Part shown: piece by piece, positions 35,542 through 44,265 of the stretch
How the letters are laid out: each line of letters begins with the position of its first letter
Numbering within the stretch: the stretch's first letter is position 1
DNA from: JBBSGD01 sp038254435
GTDB lineage: Bacteria > Actinomycetota > CADDZG01 > WHSQ01
Length of the DNA stretch: 64,000 nt
Reading direction: 5' to 3'
Assembly (NCBI GenBank): GCA_038254435.1
Contig: JBBSGD010000003.1
Span: forward strand, 26,722 to 90,721
Made by a program: the position numbers and the translations under genes
Notes under the pieces: model-generated
Seen by the model: the letters and a program-made list of their open reading frames with translations, nothing else
Database searches by the model: none
Told to the model about the DNA's origin: nothing

Positions 35542-35792
35542 AACGGCGGAAGGTCCTCCGTGGAGTCCGGCGCGAGCTGGGCGAGGTCCCCTCTGAGCGC
35601 CGCGTCCGCCAGGTGCGAGCCAACGCGACGAACGAACTCGCCGCGCCCAAGCCAGCGTGGCCGCCGTCCCGCGGGCTGCAAAATCGCGACCGGGCGACCG
35701 TCCACCGTTATCGTGACCGCCTCGCCGGCTGCCACGCGCTCAAGCAAGGACCTGGTGTTATTGCGCAACTCTCGGGACGCGACCTCACTCAT
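35538..35792 (-). CDS. Phd/YefM-family antitoxin
   Basis: 84 residues from ATG 35790-35792; the longer frame upstream is not needed. The N terminus MSEVASRELRNNTRSLLERV and VTITVDGRPVAILQPAG form the DNA-binding Phd fold; the C-terminal acidic tail should wrap the toxin. It probably represses its own operon. Four-base overlap with vapC. Confidence 0.9.
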   Translation of the reverse strand: MSEVASRELRNNTRSLLERVAAGEAVTITVDGRPVAILQPAGRRPRWLGRGEFVRRVGSHLADAALRGDLAQLAPDSTEDLPPL

Positions 35793-35872
35793 GCGACAAT
35801 TGTAGCGTGTATGCGACGCAGGGCCGCGTCCGCCAGGTCGACCACGTCTCTTCACCTAGGCTGACGCCTGCG

Positions 35873-36964
35873 ATGAAAGGCCTTGAGATCTCGCGGCGAC
35901 GGATGCGCAACTCGCGGCTGACCGGAAAATCGTTCGATGCCCCAGATGAGGCTGTTCGCTGGCACGGCGCGATGCAAGCGCAGGACTACGGGCCGGCAAA
36001 ATGGTCGATCGGGCAACGCGCCACGAATCTCGTCGACGAAGACCTCAATCGGGCACTGGCGGGGGGTTCGATCGTGCGCACACACGTGCTGAGACCGACC
36101 TGGCACTTCGTCGCGCGCGATGACGTCCGCTGGTTGCTCGCTCTCACCGGTCCGCGCGTCCACCAGCACAACCGCTCGCGCTATCGCGAACTCGGGCTCG
36201 ACGAGGAGACGCTCGCTCGGTGCGAGGCGGTAATCGTCTCGGCGCTCGGAGGCGGAAACCACCTGACGAGGGGCGCGATCGCCGACCTCCTCGACGACGC
36301 AAGAATCGACAGGTCGGGCCAGCGCCTCGCGCACATCCTCATGCATTGCGAGCTCGAGGCAGCGATCTGTAGCGGCGGGCTGGTCAGCAAGCAGCAGACG
36401 TACGTGCTCCTCGACGAACTCGTTCCCAACGATAATCGCTTCGACCGCGACGAGGCGCTGGTCGAGCTCACGTGCCGCTACCTCACGAGCCACGGGCCCG
36501 CAACGGTACGGGACCTGCGCTGGTGGTCGAGCCTGACTGTCGCCGATATCAAAAAGGCGCTGGGCATGCTGGATTCCGAGGTGCAGAGGGAGACAATCGA
36601 CGACATTACGTTCTGGTCGATGGCCTCGGAGATGGGCCGTCCGCCGAGTGGGCGAGGCGTGCACCTCCTACAGGCATACGACGAGCTTGCCGTCGGATAC
36701 ACCGAGTCCCGCTACTTCGGTGATCCGCACGAAGCTGCTGCGCGCGCCGCATGGAGAGACCGCAGCCTTCCGAACGGCATTGTCCTTCTGAATGGCGGCG
36801 TCTCGGGGCACTGGAGACGCCGGATCGAGAAGGACTCGGTCAGGGTCGAGGTCCTGGTGTACGAAGACCTGACACCGGGTGACACGCGGGAACTGGAGAC
36901 TGCGGCGAGGAATCTGGGTCGCTTCATGGGACGTCAGGTGACGGTGAAGACGAGACGGCTGTGA
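35873..36964 (+). CDS. Winged-helix DNA-binding protein (AlkZ/HTH_42 family)
   Basis: 363 residues from ATG 35873. Family stretches: LTGKSFDAPDEAVRWHGAMQAQDYGPAKWSIGQRA, SIVRTHVLRPTWHFVARDDVRWLL and HGPATVRDLRWWSSL. Members are related to Streptomyces AlkZ/AlkX DNA glycosylases; the QAQDY and QMQ/QSR-type catalytic motifs vary. Here QAQDY is present, so a DNA-repair role is plausible but unproven. Confidence 0.85.
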   Translation: MKGLEISRRRMRNSRLTGKSFDAPDEAVRWHGAMQAQDYGPAKWSIGQRATNLVDEDLNRALAGGSIVRTHVLRPTWHFVARDDVRWLLALTGPRVHQHNRSRYRELGLDEETLARCEAVIVSALGGGNHLTRGAIADLLDDARIDRSGQRLAHILMHCELEAAICSGGLVSKQQTYVLLDELVPNDNRFDRDEALVELTCRYLTSHGPATVRDLRWWSSLTVADIKKALGMLDSEVQRETIDDITFWSMASEMGRPPSGRGVHLLQAYDELAVGYTESRYFGDPHEAAARAAWRDRSLPNGIVLLNGGVSGHWRRRIEKDSVRVEVLVYEDLTPGDTRELETAARNLGRFMGRQVTVKTRRL

Positions 36965-37270
36965 TGGCCGCGTGATGGGTCCTACGCGCGCTCAATCAGT
37001 TGCCTACGTGACGTTGCTCGTGCCGACAAACACCCAGCCCTGATGTGCTTGCAAACTTCGACCAAGCCGCTGAAAGTGAGGATTGCCAAGCCTCTATGAC
37101 CGGGATCATGGGACAGCTCTAATCCTCGCGGAAGAGTGACATGTATGGCTCGTAGGAAAGACTCGGTTGCCGCGGCGGCCCGTCGTCTCTCTCAAGAGTT
37201 CAAGGCCCGCAATTGCCCAACCAGACCATTAGCGCGGTCTGTCAGGGTCTCTCCCCACCCCTGATGTCAG
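36965..37270. other. Intergenic stretch, nothing recognised
   Basis: About 300 bases between a + strand gene and the stop of the phosphotransferase gene. No gene, tRNA or clear repeat is seen. Confidence 0.4.
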
Positions 37271-38182
37271 TCAGCTCTGGTCGTGGTCGGCGAGGGCTGC
37301 ATCGATTGCATACCGGGCGATGCCGGCGAGTACAGGGTTGGTGTTCTGGTAGTAAGGGAGGGCGATCAGCCCGAGGGACAGTGCCCAGCCGCGACCACGC
37401 GCCCAGGTCGCGTCGTCGACCGGTAGCGCGGCGCGGAATGCGTCCCGGGTCTCGGCGGAGAGGAGATTCCAGGCGGCGATGAGGTCGACGGCCGGGTCAC
37501 CCACGGCCAGACAGCCAAAGTCGATCACAGCGCTGAGCTGACCCTTCACGGACAGCAGATTCCCGGACTGCAGATCGCCGTGGATCCAGACAGGGGGGCC
37601 TAGTGTTACCGGAACCTGAAGAGCCGCTTCCCATGCCTCGGTGACCAAGCCAACATCGACCATGCCGTCCAGCTCGGCGATCGCAGCGCGCGTTGCACCG
37701 TCCCGGGTTGTCAGTGGCCCGCCACGGTAGGAACCAAGCGGACCAACGGGGAGCAGACCCTCCGTGTCAATCTCGTGCAGCGCGGTCACAAACTGCGCCA
37801 GGTCGACCGCCAGCTGGTACGGATCTCCAATGCGATCGATGGTCGCGGTCTCGCCCTCCAGCCACCGGTAAATAGACCAGTGCCAGGGATAGCCCTCACC
37901 AGGCGCCCCTTTCGCCAGCGGGTGAGGGATGTCAAGAGGCAGGTGCGGGGCCAGTACCGGTAGGAACTGCTGCTCCTTGTGCACGTCATCGACCGCACTA
38001 GGGATGCGAGGGAGACGAACGGCCATGTCCTCGCCGAGTCGGAACATGGCGTTGTCGGTCCCGGCTGACTGCACCGAGGTGAGCAGGAGGTCGGCACATT
38101 CCGGAAACTGTGCGGCCAGGAGCCGGGCAACCAGGGACGCGTCGATATCGACCTCGTCGGCGTGCATCTTGCCAGCGCACAT
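37271..38182 (-). CDS. Aminoglycoside phosphotransferase (APH)-family kinase
   Basis: 303 residues from ATG 38180-38182 with AAGGAG 6 bp upstream. Protein-kinase-like fold: AGTDNAMFRLGEDMAVRLPR (ATP lobe with Lys replaced by Arg region), YRWLEGE hinge, catalytic WIHGDLQSGNLL (HGD) and metal-binding VIDFGCLAVGDPAVDL. The family phosphorylates aminoglycosides but also homoserine, choline or macrolides, so resistance cannot be claimed. It sits among toxin-antitoxin and transposase remnants. Confidence 0.88.
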   Translation of the reverse strand: MCAGKMHADEVDIDASLVARLLAAQFPECADLLLTSVQSAGTDNAMFRLGEDMAVRLPRIPSAVDDVHKEQQFLPVLAPHLPLDIPHPLAKGAPGEGYPWHWSIYRWLEGETATIDRIGDPYQLAVDLAQFVTALHEIDTEGLLPVGPLGSYRGGPLTTRDGATRAAIAELDGMVDVGLVTEAWEAALQVPVTLGPPVWIHGDLQSGNLLSVKGQLSAVIDFGCLAVGDPAVDLIAAWNLLSAETRDAFRAALPVDDATWARGRGWALSLGLIALPYYQNTNPVLAGIARYAIDAALADHDQS

Positions 38183-38479
38183 GCGCACTCCTTGGCTTTG
38201 TGAAATCGCAGTGTGACACGGGCGACGCGAGAGGAGTGCGTGAGGACTGGCCGAAGGTGCATTTTCCTGCTGGGGGTCGGCCAAGACAGGCGCCTAGATT
38301 ACCGAGGGGTCAAGAGTGGTCTCTCCGGTCTCTTAAGACTGGAGGAATACCCGAAACTCATCGCGGCGCTGATCAAGCCGTCGAAGGTTCTTTCCCGCAC
38401 AAGGGTCCCAGCGCAACGGATCGACATCCGGGTGCGCATGTGCAACGTGGGGATTGCGCGGAAGCTCCCGGCGACCTTT
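38183..38479. other. Intergenic stretch, nothing recognised
   Basis: About 300 bases upstream of the phosphotransferase and downstream of the second PIN gene. Short open frames exist on both strands but none resembles a gene. Confidence 0.4.
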
Positions 38480-38902
38480 TCAGATAGCCGGAGCGACCCG
38501 AAGCCCCGCATCCAAAGCTGCCGTATGAAGATCCGCATCCCACGTGGCCACGATCAAGCTCTCGTCCTCCAAAGCAAGGGCAGTTGCCAGATGCACCGCG
38601 TCGAACCCCCTGAGGGCATGACCTTCTGCTAGGTCTCCGGCCAGGAACGCGAGAGGTTTATCGAACTCAACAACCTGCACTTGAGCCCACAACCGGTTCA
38701 GGCGGCTCCTTACATCATCCAAGTCTGGCGCCGTGATCCGTCCCGCTCGCTGAGCCGAGGCGAGAGCAGCTCGAGCTTGGGGGTAGGCGATCCTTCCAAC
38801 CGTCACAAGGTCCGCCTCATCCCAGAGATCGCGCGCGGCGTCTGCCTCTGGTTCATCAAGAAACAGCTTGACTAGTGCCGAGGTTTCGAAATACAGATTC
38901 AC
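38480..38902 (-). CDS. PIN-domain toxin-like protein with altered acidic residues
   Basis: 140 residues from GTG 38900-38902, overlapping the antitoxin stop (GTGA). The fold signatures YFETSALVKLFLDE, GFDAVHLATAL and VATWDADLHTAA are clear, but the first catalytic Asp is Glu (FETS rather than xDTS) and the usual Glu of the second motif is Gln (AYPQARAAL). Two of four metal ligands are therefore changed, so activity may be reduced or lost. It forms a standard pair with the Phd-like antitoxin. Confidence 0.85.
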   Translation of the reverse strand: MNLYFETSALVKLFLDEPEADAARDLWDEADLVTVGRIAYPQARAALASAQRAGRITAPDLDDVRSRLNRLWAQVQVVEFDKPLAFLAGDLAEGHALRGFDAVHLATALALEDESLIVATWDADLHTAALDAGLRVAPAI

Positions 38903-39159
38903 CGCCGCTGGTCTTTGACCAGCTTGGACACGCTGCCACGTGGCTTGATCAGGTCCCTCCGGTCGATCTTCGTCTTTCTTCGACTCGGCAGCTGCACGCG
39001 CCCTTCCTCGATCAACCGTTGAAGGGCAGGGCTCTCGCCGTACCTCGTCAGCCGTGCCACAGGCTTTCCGCGGGCCGTGATCACAATGTCCTGGCCCCTT
39101 CGGGCCTTGGAGATCCACTTGCTGAGGTTGTCGCGCAGCTCTCTGACCCCGACTTCCAT
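38899..39159 (-). CDS. Phd/YefM-family antitoxin (second pair)
   Basis: 86 residues. VGVRELRDNLSKWISKARRGQ and IVITARGKPVARLTRYG are typical of the Phd fold; the C-terminal half is basic rather than acidic (RRKTKIDRRDLIKPRG). Overlaps the PIN gene by 4 bp. Unlike the first pair at 35155-35792 in sequence, so the two are not a recent duplication. Confidence 0.88.
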   Translation of the reverse strand: MEVGVRELRDNLSKWISKARRGQDIVITARGKPVARLTRYGESPALQRLIEEGRVQLPSRRKTKIDRRDLIKPRGSVSKLVKDQRR

Positions 39160-39176
39160 AAGGTCTCCTGAATGAT

Positions 39177-39650
39177 GTGGCGCTATTGGACCTCTTAACG
39201 GTACACATTTTGGACGAGAGTGTCAACGCGGGCAACGACCAACTCAGAACTCGTTTGACCTCGATCGCTGAGCTGCAGACCCAGGTCGATCGCTTCGTCG
39301 CAACTACAACGATGTTCGCCCGCATCGCGCCGCAGGACGGCAGACGCCCGTTTCGCGTTTAAGTCACGCGCCAAGGCGGCGCCGCGCAAGATCGCTCACA
39401 TCTACCCCAACGAGCTGCGTGTCCGTCACGACAAGATCGACCAGCACGGCACGGTCACGATCCGCTTACAGGAGCAAGCTGCATCACTTCGGGATGGGCC
39501 GGGCCCTCAACGGAACCCGGGTGATATTGCTCGTGGCCGGTCGACAGATCCGCGTCCTCGACGAACAAGCGATCTATTGCAGGAGCTGGTGCTGGATCCG
39601 AGTCGCGACTACCAGCCTCGAGGACTCCGGTGAGTGTCCACTATGCTCCG
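39177..39650 (+). pseudogene. IS481-type transposase, C-terminal remnant
   Basis: Pieces of an integrase-core C terminus are spread over three frames: TSIAELQTQVDRFVA (39270-39300), then YNDVRPHRAAGRQTP, then KIAHIYPNELRVRHDKIDQHG, then YRSKLHHFGMGRALNGTRV and LVAGRQIRVLDE, and finally ELVLDPSRDYQP. This order is that of IS481-family transposases. At least four frame breaks and the absence of the N-terminal part show a decayed copy. No terminal inverted repeats are identified. Confidence 0.8.
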
Positions 39651-39684
39651 AACATCTGTCCACGATGCCCCGCGACATGACATA

Positions 39685-39735
39685 GCGGAGGGCGTGGGAC
39701 TCGAACCCACAAGCCCTTTCGGGCAACGGCTTTCA
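39685..39735 (-). pseudogene. 3' fragment of a tRNA-Ser gene (possible att repeat)
   Basis: The 29 bases 39685-39713 are identical to 42404-42432, the 3' end of the intact tRNA-Ser(TGA): acceptor 3' strand, T arm and start of the variable arm. Similarity fades through a CTTGAAA anticodon loop, and the 5' half of the tRNA is absent. Same orientation as the intact gene 2.7 kb away. Confidence 0.85.
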
Positions 39736-39908
39736 AGGCGACGGATGGCGATGCTTGATCCTGGCTCCAGCCAATCGCGCCTGACCTCATTTTCCGACCG
39801 AGCTCGAGCGCCTGATCTATTCCGAGTCAACCCGGCTTCTCCCGTAAGAAGAACGTCAAGAGAATGTCAACGCGGGCTCCGAGCTTGCCGGGTTGACGAG
39901 GGGAGGGG

Positions 39909-41439
39909 TTACCCGGCGGCCGCCGCAGGGGCCGCTCCGAACCATGTTGAGAGTGCTTGAGGCAGCCCGGGGTCTGTGAGGTCTCCTGCCCAGGCGACGT
40001 ATCCGTCGGGCCGGACCAAAACGGCAGCAGGGCCAGTCACCTTGCCGACTACCGGAAGCTCCCACTCGCCGACATATTCGGCATCGACCAACTGAACCCG
40101 ATCCGCCCATGGAGTGATGTCGAGACCACCAGGCTCACCTAGGTTGAGGAGAACGGGCCGCGCGTCGTTCAGCAGGGTGAACACGCGCGTGGGACCGTCC
40201 GCAGTGTTTACGTCGAGGTCGGGCATGCGCCGCCCAAGCAGCGGGTGCCCGTCGCCGAGGTCGTAACGGACGTCCAGACCGGACATCATCCCGGCGAAGC
40301 GCTTGCGAGGCTCTTCCATACCCAGGAGCTCGGATATGGTCTCGCGCAAGGCCTCCAGACGCGCGTCGGCGGGGCGCATGAGCGCGGTTTGCGCCATGGT
40401 GTTGCGCAACACTCGGGCAGCGACCGGGTGACGCTCAGCGTGGTACGTGTCCAGGAGACTTTCGGGCGAGGTTCCGTTGACCACCTGACCCAGCTTCCAT
40501 CCCAGGTTCACCGCATCCTGAACACCGATGTTGAGGCCCTGGCCCCCTGCGGGGAAATGCACGTGCGCGGCGTCGCCGGCCAACAACACCCTCCCTTTCC
40601 TGTAGGACGCGGCCTGCCGTGTCATGTCGGTGAACCTGGAGATCCATGTGGGACCGTGGATCCCGTAATCGGTCCCGTAGACGGCGATGAGCGCCTCGCT
40701 GAGATCCCGCAGGGTCGGTTGGCTGATGGATCCGACCTGCCGCTCGGTCACCATGACGCCCACGGGCCCCTCGTCTTTGTAGACGATCTCGCCGTCACGT
40801 ATCTCGTACTCCACCCTGCCGAAGGAATGCGTGCCGAGGTCGTCCTGATGGATGCCCCGTGGGGGCTCCTCGGCCACCTCGACCTGGGCGACCAGGGCGC
40901 TGATCGTCGGATCCCATCCGGGGAACTCGATGCCGGCAATCTTGCGGACGAGACTGCGCCCTCCGTCACACCCAACGAGGTATCTCGCCTGCAGCGAGCT
41001 GCCATCGGACAGCTTGACGTTCACGCCGTTATCGTCCTGCGCGAACCCCGTCACTTCACGTCCGCGATAGATCGTCACGGCGAGCTCGTCGATCCAGCCG
41101 GCCAGGATGCGTTCGATGGTTTTGCCACAGGCCCAGCCCGTAGTTGTGCCTAGTGGGAAAGTCGCTGATGTCCAAGCCAATGAAGGCGAAACCCTGGACC
41201 TGAGCGACCTGTCCTTCGGACAGGAACCGATCCGCGATCCCTCGCTGATCGAGAATCTCTATGGTGCGCGAGTGAAGACCCCCGGCTCGCGATCCGGGTA
41301 GTTCCTGGGTTGCGCGTCGTTCGACGATCGCAACGTCGATCTTCTCCAACGCCAACTCGCCCGCCAACATGAGACCGGTCGGGCCGCCTCCTGCGATCAC
41401 CACTGCATGTTCGGTCACCACCGCCCCCTCTGGCTTCAT
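39909..41439 (-). pseudogene. FAD-dependent aromatic-type monooxygenase, one frameshift
   Basis: The N terminus (41439 down to about 41125) carries VVIAGGGPTGLMLAGELA and AGGLHSRTIEILDQRG; the frame then breaks near 41120 between GLGLWQNH and IERILAGW, equivalent to a two-base loss at CAT(AT)C, and the rest continues to the stop with LVGCDGGRSLVRK and LLAGDAAHVHFPAGGQGLN. All FAD-binding motifs (GxGxxG, DG, GD) survive. Restored length is about 509 residues, typical of PgaE/RdmE or rifampicin-monooxygenase relatives. Lies inside the segment flanked by tRNA-Ser sequences. Confidence 0.85.
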
Positions 41440-41511
41440 AGATTCTGGCCATGATCGGCCGAGCAACGGGTCATAGCAGCACGTTTAGATCGCTTGCGGC
41501 AAGCCCCCCAC

Positions 41512-41594
41512 CTCGCGTTATGCTTTTAATAGCGGCGTAGGTTCACCCTCAACTCACGCGAGAGGCGACTTTCAAGCGCGCCTCATAACGCGAG
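41512..41594. repeat. Inverted repeat CTCGCGTTATG / CATAACGCGAG
   Basis: The 11-bp arms lie at 41512-41522 and 41584-41594, separated by 61 bp, in the gap between the two minus-strand genes. No gene is inside. A recombination or regulatory site is possible but not shown. Confidence 0.7.
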
Positions 41595-41596
41595 AA

Positions 41597-41619
41597 AGCC
41601 TCCGGCACAGCCGGAGGCT
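41597..41619 (-). terminator. Hairpin terminator downstream of the DHFR-like gene
   Basis: AGCCTCCGGC (41597-41606) pairs perfectly with GCCGGAGGCT (41610-41619) around a 3-base loop; on the minus strand TTTCTC follows. It lies 77 bp past the DHFR-like stop. Confidence 0.8.
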
Positions 41620-41696
41620 TCTTCAAAGCCGTGGAGAGTTACGCTCTCTGTTTTCCTCGCCCGAGGACGCAGCCGAAGGACCGTCCGGGGTCGCGT

Positions 41697-42254
41697 TCAG
41701 GCGCCTTCGTAGCACAGGTAAACGACGCGCGAGGCGAAGGTCCGCGTCTCCACGAGATTCAGGTGGACACTTTGATCGACCAACGGAAAGAATGGCTTCC
41801 CTCCGCCGACGACCACGGCGTATACGAACAGCCGGTAGTCGTCGACCAGCCCGAGTTTGATCGCCTCAGCCGCCAGGTCGGCTCCGCCGATCGCCACGTC
41901 CTTCCCGGATCGTTCCTGCAGCTCGGCAACCTCTTCGGCGATGCCTCCCTGGGCCAGGCGCGTATTGCCCACCACCTCGTCGAGTGTGTCGGAGAACACG
42001 ACCTTGGGCAACGCCTTCCAGATCTCTGCGAACTCGAGCGCGTAATCGGTTGCTGCGGGGTCCTCTTGCGCCGTCTCCCAGTACTTCATCGTCTCGTACA
42101 GCCGCCGGCCGAGGACATGGCCGCCGAGCGCGCGGACCCGCTCGTTGTGGAAGCGGTGCAGCTCCTCGTCTGGAGCCGTCCAGTCGAAGTTGCCGTCGGG
42201 TCCGGTGATGAAGCCGTCCAGCGACACACTCATCGAATAGATCAGTTTCGGCAC
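41697..42254 (-). CDS. Dihydrofolate-reductase-superfamily protein (RibD C-terminal-like)
   Basis: 185 residues. Start PKLIYSMSVSLDGFITGPDG and the core VLGRRLYETMKYWE, LPKVVFSDTL, KDVAIGGADLAAEAIKLGLVDDY and VVGGGKPFFP define the YwjB/RibD_C DHFR-like group, which binds NADPH. The Asp/Glu essential for dihydrofolate is not clear, so it is probably a different reductase. Together with the neighbouring monooxygenase it makes up the segment between the tRNA-Ser copies. Confidence 0.9.
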   Translation of the reverse strand: MPKLIYSMSVSLDGFITGPDGNFDWTAPDEELHRFHNERVRALGGHVLGRRLYETMKYWETAQEDPAATDYALEFAEIWKALPKVVFSDTLDEVVGNTRLAQGGIAEEVAELQERSGKDVAIGGADLAAEAIKLGLVDDYRLFVYAVVVGGGKPFFPLVDQSVHLNLVETRTFASRVVYLCYEGA

Positions 42255-42401
42255 GATCGTTCCTCCTCACGTCGGTGAGATGCTCGTTGCGATGACAGCA
42301 CGGGTTCACGACATCATCGTCTGGCGGGGGCATGAAGAATGTCAGCAGATCCACCGCTAGCAGTGACGGTGCGACAAAAACCCATACCTGCAGGTCAGCT
42401 A

Positions 42402-42487
42402 TGGCGGAGGGCGTGGGACTCGAACCCACAAGTCCTTGCGGACAACGGTTTTCAAGACCGTCCGCTTGCCAGTTAGCGTAGCCCTCC
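42402..42487 (-). tRNA. tRNA-Ser (anticodon TGA)
   Basis: An 86-nt gene on the minus strand: acceptor GGAGGGC/GCCCTCC wobble-free, anticodon stem ACGGT/ACCGT with loop CTTGAAA (anticodon TGA), long variable arm (TTGTCCGCAAGGACTT), T loop TTCGAGT, discriminator G and encoded CCA. Its 3' end is duplicated at 39685-39713. Confidence 0.96.
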
Positions 42488-42533
42488 AGGGCCCAGGGTA
42501 CCGGAGCCACCGGGCGGACGGCTAAGGTGATGG

Positions 42534-43469
42534 ATGACCACAATCGAAGCAGTGGGACTCACGAAGAGCTTCCCTGTGCGTGGGCGCACGCCCGTCGAGG
42601 CTGTGCGCGGCATCTCCTTCTCGGTCGAGCAGGGCGAGCGCCTCGCCTACATCGGGCCCAATGGCGCCGGCAAGTCGACCTCCATCAAGATCCTTACCGG
42701 GATCCTGCACCCGAGCGGCGGAGACGCGAGCGTCCTCGGCTACCGGCCCTGGACCGAGCGCCGCAAGCTCGTCAAGCACATCGGCACGCTCTTCGGGCAG
42801 CGCTCGCAGCTGTGGTTCCAGCTCACCCCCCGGCGGACCTTCACGCTGCTGGCAGCCATCTACCACCTCGACGAGCGGACCGCGGCCCGGCGCATCGCCG
42901 AGCTGGCCGACATGCTCGATGCCGGTGACCTCTTCGACACACCGGTCCGCAACCTGTCACTCGGCCAGCGCATGCGCTGCGAGCTCGCCGCCAGCATGCT
43001 GCACTCCCCCAGGGTTTTGTTCCTCGACGAGCCCACAATCGGGCTTGATCTGGTCGCCAAACAGCGCTTTCGCGAGATGATCGTGCGCCTCAACGACGAG
43101 CACGGCACTACGGTGTTCCTGACTTCGCACGACGTCGCCGACATCGAGCACGTGGCCCGGCGCGTGATCGTCATCAACCACGGCCGCATCATCTACGACG
43201 ACAAGGTATCGCTCATGCGCCGTTCGCTCCTGCAGACAAAGCTGCTGGAGGTCCGCTTCGAGCATCCACCCGGCGACATCACACTAGACGGCGTGCGTGT
43301 TCTGAAGGCCGCCGATCTCGGCTATAAGCTCGTGGTTGACACCGAGAACCACTCGATCCGCAGCGTGCTCGACGAGCTCCTCGATCATTATCCCGTCGCC
43401 GACATCTCCGTCGTCGATCCTCCACTCGAGGAGATCATCGGCAAGATCTACGAGACACCGCGCACATGA
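42534..43469 (+). CDS. ABC-2 exporter ATP-binding subunit
   Basis: 311 residues. Walker A GPNGAGKST, Q loop LFGQRSQLW, signature LSLGQRMRCELA, Walker B VLFLDEPTIGLD and H loop TSHDVADIEH. FGQRSQLWFQL at the Q loop and the partner genes identify the DUF990/DUF6 (daunorubicin/viologen-type) subgroup. It powers the two downstream permeases; the stop overlaps the next start (ATGA). Confidence 0.93.
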   Translation: MTTIEAVGLTKSFPVRGRTPVEAVRGISFSVEQGERLAYIGPNGAGKSTSIKILTGILHPSGGDASVLGYRPWTERRKLVKHIGTLFGQRSQLWFQLTPRRTFTLLAAIYHLDERTAARRIAELADMLDAGDLFDTPVRNLSLGQRMRCELAASMLHSPRVLFLDEPTIGLDLVAKQRFREMIVRLNDEHGTTVFLTSHDVADIEHVARRVIVINHGRIIYDDKVSLMRRSLLQTKLLEVRFEHPPGDITLDGVRVLKAADLGYKLVVDTENHSIRSVLDELLDHYPVADISVVDPPLEEIIGKIYETPRT

Positions 43470-44263
43470 CGGCCCTGCAGCGAAGTGCCCGCCCCTACAC
43501 CGCCGCGTTCGTGAGCGGCGCACGCAGCGCGCTGCGAGAGCCGAGCGACCTCGTCGTGCGCGTCGGCTTCTACCTCGTCGTGCTCGTGGTCCTTGCCTCG
43601 TTGTGGCACGCGGTCTTCGACTCGCAGAGGGCGACGATCGCGGGCTATGACTTCCACTCGATCATCTGGTATCTGGCTGCGGCCGAGGGTGCCGTCATCG
43701 CCATCGCGCCCCGGCTCATCGAGGACATCGGCTTCGACATCGGCGACGGCAGCATCTCCGTCGAGATGCTGCGCCCGGCTTCGGTCGTGGGGCTGCGCCT
43801 CGCCATAGGGCTCGGGGAATCACTTGTGCGCCTGGGCTTTGCGCTGGTGACCGGCGCCGTTTTCATTTTGATAGTCGCCGGGCCGCCCCCCAGTCTTGTC
43901 GGGCTCCTGCTCGCCCTGCCAGCCGCGGTGCTCGGCGTCGCCTGCAACCTCGCCCTGCAGCACGCTCTCGCGGGCGCGGCTTTCTGGCTGGACGACGCGA
44001 AGTCGACGTGGTTCCTGTACCAAAAGCTCGTCTTCCTTCTCGGGGGGATGCTCCTACCGCTCGAGTTCTACCCGGGCTGGCTAACGCACGCGGCCCTGTT
44101 TATGCCGTTCATGACCGCGGCGTACGCTCCGGCGCGGCTTGCAGGCGGACACATCGAGCTGTGGCTGCCGGCCGTGCAAGTCGCATGGCTTGGCGTTCTG
44201 CTTGCAGCCTCATTTGGGGTCTTTCGAGCGGGCGAGCGACGCATGCAAGCGGTCGGCGGCTAG
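43466..44263 (+). CDS. ABC-2 permease (first of two)
   Basis: 265 residues with about six membrane helices. ALREPSDLVVRVGFYLVVLVVL and SVEMLRPASVVGLRLAIGLGESLVRLGFAL are typical of the ABC-2-like permease family found in pairs with such ATPases. Coupled to the ATPase by a 4-bp overlap and to the second permease (2 bp gap). The exported compound is unknown. Confidence 0.88.
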   Translation: MTALQRSARPYTAAFVSGARSALREPSDLVVRVGFYLVVLVVLASLWHAVFDSQRATIAGYDFHSIIWYLAAAEGAVIAIAPRLIEDIGFDIGDGSISVEMLRPASVVGLRLAIGLGESLVRLGFALVTGAVFILIVAGPPPSLVGLLLALPAAVLGVACNLALQHALAGAAFWLDDAKSTWFLYQKLVFLLGGMLLPLEFYPGWLTHAALFMPFMTAAYAPARLAGGHIELWLPAVQVAWLGVLLAASFGVFRAGERRMQAVGG

Positions 44264-44265
44264 CG

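Noticed and set aside
37271..38182. Aminoglycoside resistance gene
   Set aside because: The fold is shared by kinases of many small molecules; nothing in the sequence points to a particular drug.
39685..39735. A fifth functional tRNA-Ser gene
   Set aside because: The 5' half and acceptor partner strand are missing and the anticodon stem is disrupted.
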